A stretch of 64,000 nucleotides of DNA from Pseudonocardia acidicola (GCF_012911935.1 NZ_JAAXLA010000035.1:1-64000); one strand, 5' to 3'. Positions 9,055 through 18,298 are shown, counted from the first letter of the stretch. The notes: generated from the letters alone by a model not told the origin. Made by a program: numbers and translations.

Positions 9055-10814
9055 CGGGAGGGCTGCCCCGCCGCGCCGTCCGGTCTGGGCTGCTCGCGCG
9101 CCGCCGCGCCGCCCTTCTCGAGGCCGAGCACGCTGACCACCGGGCCCAGCGCCACCTGACCGAGCCCGCAGATCGAGGTCTTGCGCATGGCCTCCTCGAG
9201 CCGCAGGATCCGGCCGCGCTGGGCCTCGTCCGGCGACGACGTCCCCGACTCCAGCACGCCGCGCAGCAGCTCGTGCGCCTTGGTCGACCCGACCCGGCAG
9301 GGCACGCACTTGCCGCACGACTCGTTGCGGAAGAAGCGCAGCACGTTCGTCGACGCGGCGAGCAGGTCGGTCCCTTCGGCGATCACCACCAGGGCACCGG
9401 AGCCGAGCATCGTGCCGGCCTCGGCGAGCGGGCCGAAGTCCAGCGGCAGGTCGAACCGGTCGGGGCCGATGAAGTTCGACGACGCCCCGCCCGGCTGCAC
9501 CGCGGCGGGCGCGGCGCCGTCGCGGACCCCGCCCGCGGCCTCGATCAGCGCCCGGACCGTCGTGCCCATCGGCACGCAGTACACCCCGGGGTGCTCGACG
9601 TGCCCGGAGACGGCGAAGAACTTCCAGCCGACGGACTCGCCCGCGCCCTGGTCCGCCCACCACTGCGCGCCGCGCTGCAGGATGACCGGGACGTCGGCGA
9701 AGGTCTCGACGGAGTTCATCAGGGTCGGGCGGCCGTGCAGCCCGTAGGTGCCGGGGAACGGCGGCTTGTTGCGCGGCTCGCCGCGGTGGCCCTCCATGCA
9801 TTCCAGCAGCGCGGTCTCCTCACCCAGGATGTAGCCACCCGGGGAGACGAAGACGTCCAGTTCCAGGCGGCGGCCGCTGCCGCAGGCGTCCGGGCCGATC
9901 ACGCCGGCCTCGCGCAGCGCGGCGATCTCCGCGCGGAGCACCCGCTCCTCGGGGCCGTACTCGTGCCGGATGAACACCCAGCCCTGCTCGGCCCCGACCA
10001 CGGCCATCCCGAGCAGCAGCCCCTCCAGCACCAGGTGCGGCTGGTCGGCCAGGATCTGCCGGTCCTTGAACGTGCCCGGCTCGGACTCGTCGGCGTTGCA
10101 GATCGCGTACGTGACGCTGCCCGGCTCGGTCGCCCGGACCAGGTCCCATTTCTGCCCGGTGGGGAACCCGGCGCCGCCCATGCCGCGCAGCCCGGAGTCC
10201 TTCAGCACCGCCACCACGTCGTCGGCGTGCAGCGAGCCGCCGAGCAGCGCCCGCAGGGTCGCGTAGCGCTCGCCCACCCCCGATCCCGCCGGGTAGGGGT
10301 CGTTCGGCCACGGCTCGGTCCGCCCTGATCGCGTCGGCTCGGCCTCGCCGACCCCGGTGTCCCGGGCCGCCGCGACGAGTGCGTCCACCTCCGCCATCGG
10401 CGCCGGGTACTCGTTGACGGCCGCCGCGGGCGCGACGTCGCACCGGCCCAGGCACGACACCTCGACCAGTTCGACGTCGACGTCGTCGCCGTACCGCTCG
10501 CGCAGTTCGGCGATCCGGTCCTCGCCGGAGCGCAGCCAGCAGGACAGGTCATGGCAGACGTTCAGCGCGACCGTCGCCGGCGGCGTCGTGCGGAAGTGCG
10601 GATAGAACGAGATCAGGCCCTCGATCTCGTAGCGGGGGCGCCGGGTGTCGCGGGCCAGCTCCTCCAGCTCCTCGCGGGGCAGCCACCCCAGCCGGGCCTG
10701 GATCGCGTTGAGCGCCGGGATCAGCGACGGCCCGGGGAACTTCCCGGCCCGCGCCTCGACCCCGGGGACGCGCCGGGACCGCACCTCGGCGGCCCGGTCC
10801 GACAGCTCCGTCAC
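9051..10814 (-). CDS. NAD-dependent formate dehydrogenase beta subunit (fused FdsG-FdsB / NuoE-NuoF type)
   Basis: A 587-residue diaphorase subunit passing electrons from formate to NAD+. Residues about 1-160 are a NuoE/FdsG thioredoxin-like [2Fe-2S] domain with cysteines in CHDLSC and CLGRCD. After a linker come the NuoF/FdsB parts: a Rossmann-like FMN/NADH site with GMGGAGFPTGQKWD, the segment ICNADESEPGTFKDR, an SLBB-like domain, and a C-terminal 4Fe-4S motif (ESCGKCVPCR). In the FDH of Rhodobacter capsulatus and Cupriavidus these are two proteins, so this is a gene fusion. The GTG start at 10814 overlaps the alpha-subunit stop as GTGA. Confidence 0.92.
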   Translation of the reverse strand: MTELSDRAAEVRSRRVPGVEARAGKFPGPSLIPALNAIQARLGWLPREELEELARDTRRPRYEIEGLISFYPHFRTTPPATVALNVCHDLSCWLRSGEDRIAELRERYGDDVDVELVEVSCLGRCDVAPAAAVNEYPAPMAEVDALVAAARDTGVGEAEPTRSGRTEPWPNDPYPAGSGVGERYATLRALLGGSLHADDVVAVLKDSGLRGMGGAGFPTGQKWDLVRATEPGSVTYAICNADESEPGTFKDRQILADQPHLVLEGLLLGMAVVGAEQGWVFIRHEYGPEERVLRAEIAALREAGVIGPDACGSGRRLELDVFVSPGGYILGEETALLECMEGHRGEPRNKPPFPGTYGLHGRPTLMNSVETFADVPVILQRGAQWWADQGAGESVGWKFFAVSGHVEHPGVYCVPMGTTVRALIEAAGGVRDGAAPAAVQPGGASSNFIGPDRFDLPLDFGPLAEAGTMLGSGALVVIAEGTDLLAASTNVLRFFRNESCGKCVPCRVGSTKAHELLRGVLESGTSSPDEAQRGRILRLEEAMRKTSICGLGQVALGPVVSVLGLEKGGAAAREQPRPDGAAGQPSR

Positions 10815-13735
10815 ACTCGCCCTCCCTCTACCGCCGCGCCGAGGGCCTCGACCTGCACCGCGCAGAACTTGAACTCGGGGATCTTCCCGAAGGGGTCGAC
10901 CTCGTCGATGGTCAGCAGGTTGGCCGCCGCCTCCCGGAAGTGGAACGGGATGAAGCAGTTGCCCAGCTGCTCGCGGTGCGACACCCGCAGCAGCAGCTCG
11001 ATGGTGCCGCGCCTGGACCGCACCCGGACCCGCTCGCCGTGCGCGAGCCCGCGCTCGGCGGCGTCCTTCGGGTGCATGTACACCTCGGCCACCGGCGAGA
11101 TCGTGTCCAGCGCGTAGGAACGCCGGGTCATCGAGCCGGTGTGCCAGTGCTCGAGCAACCGGCCGGTGTTGAGCACCAGCGGGTACTCCGCGTCGGGCAG
11201 CTCCTTGGCCGGCAGCCACTCGGCGGGCACCAGGTGGGCGAGCCCGTCGTCGGTGTTGAACCGCTCGTCGAACATCACGACGAGCCCGTCGGAGTGCGCC
11301 GGGTCGGCGTTGGGGTAGAGCTTCCCGGTCAGCCCGAGATTGTCGTAGGACAGGTTCGCATACGACGGCATCAGCGCGACCATCTCGTCGAAGACCGCGC
11401 TCGGCCCGGAGTAGTCCCAGTCCAGGCCGATCCGCCGGGCGATGTCCTGCACGACCTCCCAGTCGACCCGCGCCTGCCCGGGCGGGTCCATCACCTTGCG
11501 CCCGAGCTGCACCCGGCGGTCGGTGTTGGTGTAGCTGCCGTCCTTCTCCAGGTACGACGACGCCGGCAGGATCACGTCGGCGAACTCGGCGGTCTCGGTG
11601 AGGAAGATGTCCTGCACGACCAGGAAGTCGAGTGCGGCGAGCGCCCGGCGCACCTTGTTGATGTTCGGGTCGGACAGGAACGGGTTCTCGCCCAGCATGT
11701 ACATGCCGCGCACGCCGCCGGGCTCCAGCGCCGACTTGATGATCTCGGTGACGGTCAGCCCGCGGTTCGGGTCGAGCCGGGTGCCCCAGGCGTCCTCGAA
11801 GACCTGCCGCGCCGCATCCCTGTCGACGCCCTGATAGTCGGGGTAGAACATCGGGATCAGTCCGGCGTCGGAGGCGCCCTGCACGTTGTTCTGCCCGCGC
11901 AGCGGGTGCAGCCCGGTGCCCGGCCGGCCCACGTTGCCGGTGATCGAGCACAGCGCGATCAGGCAGCGGGCGTTGTCGGTGCCGGTGGTGTGCTGGGAGA
12001 TCCCCATGCCCCAGTAGATGACCCCGGCCTTGGCCTCGCCCCAGATCCGGGCCACCTGCCGGATGGTGTCGGCGTCGATGCCGCAGATCGTCGCGGAGCG
12101 CTCCGGCGGGTAGTCCGCGACGGTGCGCGCGAGCGCCTCGTAGTTCGACGTGCGGGTGGCGACGAACTCGCGGTCGATCAGCCCCAGCCGGATGATCTCG
12201 TGCATGATCGCGTTGTAGAACGCGACGTCGGTGCCGGGTTTGATCTGGCAGTGGATGTCGGCGTGGTCGGCCACCGTCCCGGCCCGCGGGTCCACGTAGA
12301 CGATCGTGGTGCCCCGCCTGCGGGCCTGCTTGAAGAACGAGGACGCCACCGGGTGGTTGGACGTGGCGTTGCTGCCGGTGATGATCGCGACGTCGGCGTT
12401 CATCACGTCGCCGTAGGTGGTGGACACCGCACCCGAACCGATGCCCTCGAACAGCGCCGCCACCGACGAGGCGTGGCACAGCCGGGTGCAGTGGTCGACG
12501 TTGTTGGTCCCGAAGCCGGCCCGGATCAGCTTCTGGAACAGGTAGGCCTCCTCGTTGGAGCACTTCGCCGAGCCGAAGCCGGCGATCGCGCCCGGCCCGC
12601 CCGTCGCGTGGATCTCCTTCAACCGGGTGGCGACGAGGTCGAGCGCCTCCTCCCAGGTGGCCTCCCGGAAGTGCGGCAGCACCTCGTCGTAGTCGACGAG
12701 CCCGCCGGGCTTGCGGCCCTTGCCCTTCCGGCCGCCGCCGGAGCGCTCGCCGCCGTCGACCCGGCCACGGTCGTTCCCGGCGGCCGCGTCGCCGCGCACG
12801 TCGGCCGAGAGCGGACCCTTCGGGTAGGACGACTCGCGGCGGATCAGCGGCACGGTGAGCCGCTGCGGTGAGGCGGCGTAGTCCCAGCCGTAGCGGCCCT
12901 TGACGCACAGCCGGCTCTTCGACCCGGGCTGGTCGCGGCCCTCGGCGAACACGATCGCGTCGCGCGAGCGGTCCACGTAGTAGGTGAGCGCGCAGCCGAC
13001 GCCGCAGTACGGGCAGACGCTGTCCACGGCGTCGAGCTCGGAGCGGGGCCGGATCGGGACGTTGTTGATCGGCTTGTTGGTCAGCGCCCCGGTGGGGCAC
13101 GCCTGCACGCACTCGCCACAGGTCACGCACGAGCTCGCGCCCATGGGGTCGTCGAGGTCGAACGCGATCCGGGTGGAGTAACCCTTGCCGGAGCGGCCGA
13201 TGACGTCGTTGCCCTGGATGTCGTCGCAGGCCCGCACGCAGCGGTCGCACAGGATGCAGGCGTCGTGGTCGACGTCGATCACCGGGTTCGACGAGTCGTG
13301 GCCCCGCCCGGAGCCGCAGGGCAGCTCGGTGGTCTCGCGGGCGACGTCGAACCGGTCGGCGAGGGCGAGCAGCAGGTTGTCACCGGTGGTGGTCTGCTTG
13401 GGGTCCTCGGCGCGCGGCGGCTGGTCGGTCAGCAGCAGCTCGGTCAGCGTGGCCCGGTTGCGCTCCAGTTCCGGCGTGGAGGTCCTGACGACCATGCCGT
13501 CCTCGCACGGGCGCACGCAGGCCGCGGCGAACACCCGCCCCCCGGTGTCGACCACGCACATCCGGCAGACCCCGACCGGGTCGTAGCGCTCGTCGTGGCA
13601 GAGCACCGGGATGTCCACCCCGACCTGCTTCGCGGCGTCGTAGATCGTGGTGCCCGCGGGCACCGCCACCGTGCGGCCGTCGATCTCGGCCGTGATGGTG
13701 CGGACCGACGTGACCGGCTCCTGCACAGCCGTCAT
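10811..13735 (-). CDS. fdhA: Formate dehydrogenase alpha subunit (Mo/W-bis-MGD, NAD-dependent type)
   Basis: The catalytic subunit, 974 residues. The N-terminus resembles NuoG/FdsA: a plant-type [2Fe-2S] domain (CHDERYDPVGVCRMC), a His-Cys cluster region (DHDACILCDRCVRAC) and a ferredoxin-type motif (CVTCGECVQACPTG). The molybdopterin domain then begins with CPYCGVGC. The metal ligand is Cys420 in RLCHASSVAAL, so this is the cysteine, not selenocysteine, form. A Gly/Arg/Lys-rich insertion follows the CPYCGVGC domain around residues 300-335. The protein ends in a molydop-binding domain. It heads the FDH-moeA operon. The gene could be called fdsA or fdhA; the reaction is formate to CO2. Confidence 0.94.
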   Translation of the reverse strand: MTAVQEPVTSVRTITAEIDGRTVAVPAGTTIYDAAKQVGVDIPVLCHDERYDPVGVCRMCVVDTGGRVFAAACVRPCEDGMVVRTSTPELERNRATLTELLLTDQPPRAEDPKQTTTGDNLLLALADRFDVARETTELPCGSGRGHDSSNPVIDVDHDACILCDRCVRACDDIQGNDVIGRSGKGYSTRIAFDLDDPMGASSCVTCGECVQACPTGALTNKPINNVPIRPRSELDAVDSVCPYCGVGCALTYYVDRSRDAIVFAEGRDQPGSKSRLCVKGRYGWDYAASPQRLTVPLIRRESSYPKGPLSADVRGDAAAGNDRGRVDGGERSGGGRKGKGRKPGGLVDYDEVLPHFREATWEEALDLVATRLKEIHATGGPGAIAGFGSAKCSNEEAYLFQKLIRAGFGTNNVDHCTRLCHASSVAALFEGIGSGAVSTTYGDVMNADVAIITGSNATSNHPVASSFFKQARRRGTTIVYVDPRAGTVADHADIHCQIKPGTDVAFYNAIMHEIIRLGLIDREFVATRTSNYEALARTVADYPPERSATICGIDADTIRQVARIWGEAKAGVIYWGMGISQHTTGTDNARCLIALCSITGNVGRPGTGLHPLRGQNNVQGASDAGLIPMFYPDYQGVDRDAARQVFEDAWGTRLDPNRGLTVTEIIKSALEPGGVRGMYMLGENPFLSDPNINKVRRALAALDFLVVQDIFLTETAEFADVILPASSYLEKDGSYTNTDRRVQLGRKVMDPPGQARVDWEVVQDIARRIGLDWDYSGPSAVFDEMVALMPSYANLSYDNLGLTGKLYPNADPAHSDGLVVMFDERFNTDDGLAHLVPAEWLPAKELPDAEYPLVLNTGRLLEHWHTGSMTRRSYALDTISPVAEVYMHPKDAAERGLAHGERVRVRSRRGTIELLLRVSHREQLGNCFIPFHFREAAANLLTIDEVDPFGKIPEFKFCAVQVEALGAAVEGGRV

Positions 13736-13808
13736 CTCGACCCCCGTTGCTCGAGCAGTGTGACGTAGACGACCCTAGTTGACCCGGGCGCCGCCGGCGC
13801 CGTGGATC

Positions 13809-15617
13809 TCAGAGGTCGAGCAGCAGATCGGCCAGATCGGCCGGTTGGACGCGGCCCGCGGCGTCCAACCCGCGTGCGGCGTAATAGCCGTCGATCATGG
13901 ATTGGAGCCGTTCGGCGGTGAGCGCCGCGACCCGGCCCGAACCCAGCTCCAGCGGGGTCGTCAGCATCCGGGCCGGCAGCCGGTCGTCGGCCGCGGTCGC
14001 GCCCTCCCGCAGGTTGAACCCCCGCTTGGCCGCCACGATCCGCCGCGCGGTGGCCCGCAGTTCGTCGGCGTCGACGTCCCACCCGGTGACCGAGGTGAGC
14101 AGCGCCGCCCACTCGGCGAAGACACCGGACGGCTCGAAGACGCCGCGCAGGAACTTGCACAGGATCATCGAGTCCATCACCGCGGCCCGGTCCTCGGTGC
14201 CGATCGCGGCGGCGACGTGCGCCGCCCCGCCGTCGAGGCGGTCCAGCTCACCGGACAGGTCGGCCTCGTAGGCCCCGGACCGGTTGTGGTCGGCCCCGCG
14301 GGCGTTCACGGCCAGCCCGAGCGCCATCGACTGCAGGCTGCGCGGCTCGTATCCGGGCAGTTCCAGCCCTTTGACCTGCGGCGCGAAGTCGATCGAGTCG
14401 TGGCCGACGACCTCGGCGGCGCGCCGCGACCCCTGCGCGAGCAGCTCACCGAGGCCGGGTTCGCGGGATCCGATCGCGTCCAGCGCCCGCAGCAGCGCGG
14501 CGCCGTCGCCGAAGCGCAGCCACGGCGCGTCGAGCAGGCCGCGCTCGACGCACTCCATCGCCCACGCGATGGTGCCGCCGGCGGAGATGGTGTCGATGCC
14601 CAGCTCGTCGCAGCGGGCGCTCGCGGCGAACACGTCATCGGGGTCGGAGACCCCACACAGCGGGCCGAGCGCGAACACGTTCTCGTACTCCATCCGCTGG
14701 CTGCCACCACCCCTGCGGGAGTAGATGTGCTCGCAGCCGATGGAGCAGGACGCGCAGCTGTTACGGGCCACCCCGCGCAGCTCGTGCAGTTCCTCGGCGG
14801 CCAGCTTCGGCGCGTCGTCGAAGGTGGCCGCGGTGAAGTTGCGGGTGGGCAGCGTGCTGACCGCGTTGAACGCGAGCAGGTTGGCCAGCGTGCCGAGCTC
14901 CCGGTACTTGGCGGTGGCCGGGCCGAAGCTGCGTTCCCGCAGGTCGCGGGCGGCGGCCAGGACGGCGCCCTGGTCGGCGACGGCGACCTTCGTCCCGGCC
15001 CGCACCAGGACGGCCTTGACGTTCTTCGCGCCCAGCACGGCGCCGAGCCCGCCGCGGCCGGCGTGCCGGCCGTCGTGGCTGATCGTCGCGTAGCGGACCT
15101 GCCGCTCACCTGCGGGGCCGATCGCGGCGGTGCGCCAGCCGCGGCCGAACCGCTCGCGGACCGCGGTCTCGGCCTCGGCGGCCGGCAGCCCGGCCAGCTC
15201 CGGGGCCGGTTCGACACGCACCCCGGCGGCGTCGACGAGCAGCACCGACAACTCGGCCGCCCGGCCCCGGATCACGATCGCGTCGTGTCCGGTGAGCTTG
15301 CCGGAGATGGCGAACTGGCTGGACGCGAGCGCGTCGGTGAGCAGCCCGGTCAGCGGGGACTTGGCCACCACGGCGAACTTCGCGCTGGTGGTCAGCGGCG
15401 TCCCGACCAGCGGGGAGAACACGAACGCCAGCGGGGCCGCCGGCGCGAGCGGGTCCACGCCGGCGCGGGCGAGCCGGTGCAGCAGCCAGGTGCCGAGGCC
15501 GACACCGCCGAGGTAGCCGCGCAGCACCCGCTCGTCGAGCTCCAGCGGGGTCGCGGTCGCCGCCCGCCCGGTCACGTCGACGACCAGCGCACGCCCGAAG
15601 TACCCGCCCGCCGTCAT
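13809..15617 (-). CDS. Aldehyde ferredoxin oxidoreductase family protein (tungsten type)
   Basis: A 602-residue member of the AOR family, which oxidises aldehydes (or reduces acids) using a tungsten-bis-pterin and one 4Fe-4S cluster. The N-terminal domain includes YLGGVGLGTWLL and SAKFAVVAKSPLTG. The cluster motif CASCSIGC gives three cysteines and the later SMILCKF gives the fourth. AOR-typical GADHNRSGAYE also appears. No dedicated ferredoxin gene sits beside it, so its electron partner is unknown. The start ATG 15617 lies 6 bases after TACAGT. Standing between the FDH genes and mobA, it shares their cofactor supply. Metal choice (W or Mo) is inferred from family. Confidence 0.9.
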   Translation of the reverse strand: MTAGGYFGRALVVDVTGRAATATPLELDERVLRGYLGGVGLGTWLLHRLARAGVDPLAPAAPLAFVFSPLVGTPLTTSAKFAVVAKSPLTGLLTDALASSQFAISGKLTGHDAIVIRGRAAELSVLLVDAAGVRVEPAPELAGLPAAEAETAVRERFGRGWRTAAIGPAGERQVRYATISHDGRHAGRGGLGAVLGAKNVKAVLVRAGTKVAVADQGAVLAAARDLRERSFGPATAKYRELGTLANLLAFNAVSTLPTRNFTAATFDDAPKLAAEELHELRGVARNSCASCSIGCEHIYSRRGGGSQRMEYENVFALGPLCGVSDPDDVFAASARCDELGIDTISAGGTIAWAMECVERGLLDAPWLRFGDGAALLRALDAIGSREPGLGELLAQGSRRAAEVVGHDSIDFAPQVKGLELPGYEPRSLQSMALGLAVNARGADHNRSGAYEADLSGELDRLDGGAAHVAAAIGTEDRAAVMDSMILCKFLRGVFEPSGVFAEWAALLTSVTGWDVDADELRATARRIVAAKRGFNLREGATAADDRLPARMLTTPLELGSGRVAALTAERLQSMIDGYYAARGLDAAGRVQPADLADLLLDL

Positions 15618-15623
15618 ACCGCG

Positions 15624-15629
15624 ACTGTA
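15624..15629 (-). promoter_or_regulatory. Candidate -10 element of the AOR gene
   Basis: TACAGT on the minus strand, 6 bases before ATG 15617; no ribosome site is visible. Confidence 0.4.
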
Positions 15630-15693
15630 GGCCGGTCCCGGCACCGCGTCGTTCCGGAAATCTGTGGGTCGGCGAGCGGCGCCTGCTGGGCCG

Positions 15694-16542
15694 CTAACCG
15701 CCCGCGTCCGCGGACAGGAAGGCCACCACGTCGCCGGCGACCAGCGGCAGGTCCGCGTCGCGGCTGATCTGGTCGCCGTTGAGCGCGGCCACCACGTGCC
15801 GGTCCAGGACCAGCCCGGCGGCAGCGGCGGCGCCGCCGAGCGTCCCGGCCCGGACGACCCGCGGACCGTGGTGGCCTCCGCCCGCCAGCGCGCCGTAGCA
15901 CTGCACGGTGATCTCCGGCGCAGGGCGCCGCCGGGCGGTGTCGTAGTCCTCCGGCGCGTTGACGTTGACCACCGAGTCCAGCTCCGGGTCGAGCCGGGCC
16001 AGGCCGTCGTCGGCGAGCAGTTCGGCGTCGTCCGGGCGAGTCACGCGGCACTGTGCGAACAGCATCGCGGGACGCAGCTGCCCGTGGGCGACGAGCTCGG
16101 CTGCCAGTTCCGCCAGCGCGGTCCGGTAGCCCGCGGCCAGCGGCTGCGGGAACCCGCGGGCGACCGGCAGCACGACGTCGACGTCGGCGCCGGCGAGCCC
16201 GCCCAGGACCCGGCGGACGAACGCGGGGTGCAGGAACGGCATGTCGGTGGAGCAGACGAACGCGACCGGGGCGCGGTCCGCGACCGCGGCCAGCCCGGTC
16301 GCGATGCCCTGCATCGGGCCCAGCCCCTCGACCGGGTCCTCGACGACCTCCACCCCGGCCGGCAGCGTGGGCAGCTCCTGGCCGGGTGCGCGGACCACCA
16401 CGACGGGCCCGCTCACCGTCCGGCCCAGCATCGCCGCGGTGCGGTGCAGCAACGTCGAGCCGTGCCACTCCAGGGCGGCCTTGGGCGTGCCCATCCGCGA
16501 GGAGCGGCCGCCCGCGAGCACGATGCCCGCACTGACGCTCAC
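15694..16542 (-). CDS. MobA nucleotidyltransferase fused to a MoaD-like ubiquitin fold
   Basis: A 282-residue fusion. Residues about 1-200 are a MobA-type NTP-transferase with LAGGRSSRMGTPK, the nucleotide-binding loop, and FVCSTDMPFL as the metal-binding aspartate. This half attaches GMP (or CMP) to molybdopterin. Residues about 205-282 look like MoaD/ThiS: a beta-grasp with VVAALNGDQISRDADLPL, ending exactly in Gly-Gly. In MoaD that tail is thiocarboxylated to deliver sulfur for molybdopterin. The fusion could supply sulfur and the nucleotide from one polypeptide, though the C-terminal half might only be structural. Start GTG 16542 follows TAGGAT by 6 bases. Confidence 0.85.
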   Translation of the reverse strand: MSVSAGIVLAGGRSSRMGTPKAALEWHGSTLLHRTAAMLGRTVSGPVVVVRAPGQELPTLPAGVEVVEDPVEGLGPMQGIATGLAAVADRAPVAFVCSTDMPFLHPAFVRRVLGGLAGADVDVVLPVARGFPQPLAAGYRTALAELAAELVAHGQLRPAMLFAQCRVTRPDDAELLADDGLARLDPELDSVVNVNAPEDYDTARRRPAPEITVQCYGALAGGGHHGPRVVRAGTLGGAAAAAGLVLDRHVVAALNGDQISRDADLPLVAGDVVAFLSADAGG

Positions 16543-16548
16543 CCGCCC

Positions 16549-16554
16549 ATCCTA
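16549..16554 (-). promoter_or_regulatory. Candidate -10 element of the MobA-MoaD gene
   Basis: TAGGAT on the minus strand, 6 bases before GTG 16542. Confidence 0.4.
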
Positions 16555-16589
16555 GGCCCGGCCCGCGCTGCTCCCGCCGCGTCGCCATC

Positions 16590-16630
16590 AGGGTGGCTCA
16601 GCTGGCACTGGACGCCGGCAGAGCCACCCT
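16590..16630. repeat. Intergenic inverted repeat between mobA and fdhD
   Basis: Perfect 10-base arms AGGGTGGCTC (16590-16599) and GAGCCACCCT (16621-16630) around a 21-base loop. It lies in the 203-base divergent gap, which otherwise holds no gene. No U-run follows. It has a GTGGC/GCCAC core like the element at 18221-18271. Confidence 0.5.
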
Positions 16631-16745
16631 CATGGCACGAGAAGTCTGCCGGGGGAGGGCGTGATCTTGCGCGGTGGCGTCGGCGGGGCTGCGCCGGCGC
16701 TCCTACCCTGGAGGGCGATCACGGGGTGAGCGGAGGAACGAGACG

Positions 16746-17573
16746 ATGGGTCGCTTGACCATGCGCCGGCCGGTGCTGCGGCTGGGGCCGGAGGGGTCCA
16801 AGCGCCGGCCCGACAGCCTGGCCGCCGAGGAGCCGCTCGAGATCCGGGTCGACGGCAAGCCGCTCTCGGTCACCATGCGCACGCCGGGCCACGACGTGGA
16901 GCTCGCGCACGGCTTCCTGCTCACCGAGGGGGTCCTGGGCTCGGCCGCGGACATCGCCGTCGCGCGCTACTGCGACTCGCTCGACGAGAACGGGCGCAAC
17001 ACCTACAACGTGCTCGACATCGCGCTGGCCCCCGGCGTCGAACCGCCGGACACCTCGGTGGAGCGCAACTTCTACACGACCTCGTCGTGCGGGGTCTGCG
17101 GGAAGGCGTCGCTCGACGCGGTCCGCCTCAAGACCCGCTTCTCCCCCGCCTCCGACGAGGTGTCGGTGTCCTACCCGACGCTCGTGTCGCTGCCCGACCG
17201 CCTGCGCGAGGCCCAGCGGGTCTTCGACTCCACCGGCGGCCTGCACGCCGCCGGCCTGTTCACCGGCGACGGGCGGCTGCTGGTCGCGCGCGAGGACGTG
17301 GGCCGGCACAACGCCGTGGACAAGGTGCTCGGCTGGGCGCTGCTGGCCGGGCAGGTGCCCGCGGCGGGAACCGTGCTGATGGTGTCCGGACGGGCGTCGT
17401 TCGAGCTGGTGCAGAAGGCCGTGATGGCCGGGGTGCCGATGCTGACCGCGGTGTCGGCGCCGTCGTCGCTGGCGGTGGAGCTGGCCGACGAGGCGGGCGT
17501 GACGCTGGTCGGGTTCCTGCGCGGGGACTCGATGAACGTCTACACGCACCCGCAGCGGATCAGCCGGGACTGA
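16746..17573 (+). CDS. fdhD: Formate dehydrogenase accessory sulfurtransferase FdhD
   Basis: FdhD moves sulfur from a cysteine desulfurase to the Mo-cofactor of formate dehydrogenase, which is required for activity. The 275-residue protein carries the essential CGVC motif (Cys115 and Cys118), the [12 protein letters not shown] segment and the conserved [14 protein letters not shown] stretch. ATG 16746 is chosen because GGAGGAA lies just upstream; an earlier in-frame stretch lacks conservation. It is divergent from mobA, so it has its own control, but function ties it to fdhA at 10811-13735. Its last 14 bases overlap the end of the hydrolase gene on the other strand. Confidence 0.95.
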   Translation: MGRLTMRRPVLRLGPEGSKRRPDSLAAEEPLEIRVDGKPLSVTMRTPGHDVELAHGFLLTEGVLGSAADIAVARYCDSLDENGRNTYNVLDIALAPGVEPPDTSVERNFYTTSSCGVCGKASLDAVRLKTRFSPASDEVSVSYPTLVSLPDRLREAQRVFDSTGGLHAAGLFTGDGRLLVAREDVGRHNAVDKVLGWALLAGQVPAAGTVLMVSGRASFELVQKAVMAGVPMLTAVSAPSSLAVELADEAGVTLVGFLRGDSMNVYTHPQRISRD

Positions 17574-18189
17574 CCCGGTCGACGAACGCCGAGGCCAGCT
17601 CGACGAGCCGGTCGGTGCGGCCGGCGAAGAAGTGCGACGCACCCGGGATGATCTCGATCTCGGTGTCCGCCCAGCCCCGGGCGATCGCGGCGACCTCGGC
17701 GGGCGGGCGGACCTCGTCGCGTTCGGCCAGCGCGAGCAGCTTGGGCCGCGGATCCGCGGCGGTCCCGCCGAGGTCGTGGGCGAACCGCAGCGGCGGCGCG
17801 ATGGCATACCAGCCGGCGACCCGGGCCGGGCGCACCGACAGTGCCATGTCCGCGCCGAACGACCAGCCGGCGAGGACCAGCGGAACGGCCGGGGCGAGCC
17901 GCCCGTCGAGCGCCGCCACCGCCGCCTCGGTGTCGAGCCGCTCGCCCGTCCCGCCGTCGAAGGTCCCGGCGCTGCCCTCCACGCCGCGGAAGTTGAACCG
18001 CAGACAGGCCACCCCGCGGGCCGGTAGCGCCGCGAACAGCGCCTCGATGACGATCGTGCGCATGCTGCCGCCGTACTGCGGGTGCGGGTGGCACAGCACC
18101 ATCCCGGCGTGAACCGCGCCGTCGGGCACCGCGAGCTCGCCCTCCAGCGCGACCCCGTCGGCGCTCCGCACCCGCAACGAATCGATCAC
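17560..18189 (-). CDS. Alpha/beta hydrolase family protein
   Basis: A 209-residue soluble hydrolase of the dienelactone-hydrolase/serine-aminopeptidase-like group. The sequence [12 protein letters not shown] provides the oxyanion region, [10 protein letters not shown] holds the nucleophile serine, and GASHFFAGR carries the likely catalytic histidine, with an Asp/Glu in ALAERDEV. No signal peptide is present. Close relatives are usually annotated only as alpha/beta hydrolases; the substrate is unknown. Its 3' end overlaps that of fdhD by 14 bases in a convergent arrangement. Confidence 0.85.
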   Translation of the reverse strand: MIDSLRVRSADGVALEGELAVPDGAVHAGMVLCHPHPQYGGSMRTIVIEALFAALPARGVACLRFNFRGVEGSAGTFDGGTGERLDTEAAVAALDGRLAPAVPLVLAGWSFGADMALSVRPARVAGWYAIAPPLRFAHDLGGTAADPRPKLLALAERDEVRPPAEVAAIARGWADTEIEIIPGASHFFAGRTDRLVELASAFVDRVSPG

Positions 18190-18220
18190 CCGCCCACCCT
18201 ACGGCCGCGCCACCCCGGCG

Positions 18221-18271
18221 GAGTGAGAGTGGCATTCGCCGCATCAGACGCAGCGAGAGCCACTTTCGCTC
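18221..18271. repeat. Imperfect intergenic palindrome upstream of a VOC gene
   Basis: Arms 18221-18242 and 18250-18271 match at 17 of 22 positions around a 7-base loop, with an AGTGGC/GCCACT core. This could be an operator or a dispersed palindromic element. Confidence 0.45.
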
Positions 18272-18286
18272 GGCGGGCGGCGCTGG

Positions 18287-18292
18287 TAGGCA
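18287..18292 (+). promoter_or_regulatory. Candidate -10 element of the VOC gene at 18299
   Basis: TAGGCA, 6 bases before ATG 18299. Confidence 0.35.
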
Positions 18293-18298
18293 CCGGGT

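Noticed and set aside
12476-12478. Possible selenocysteine in formate dehydrogenase
   Set aside because: The codon at Cys420 is TGC, not TGA, so the enzyme is the cysteine form; no SECIS element is needed.
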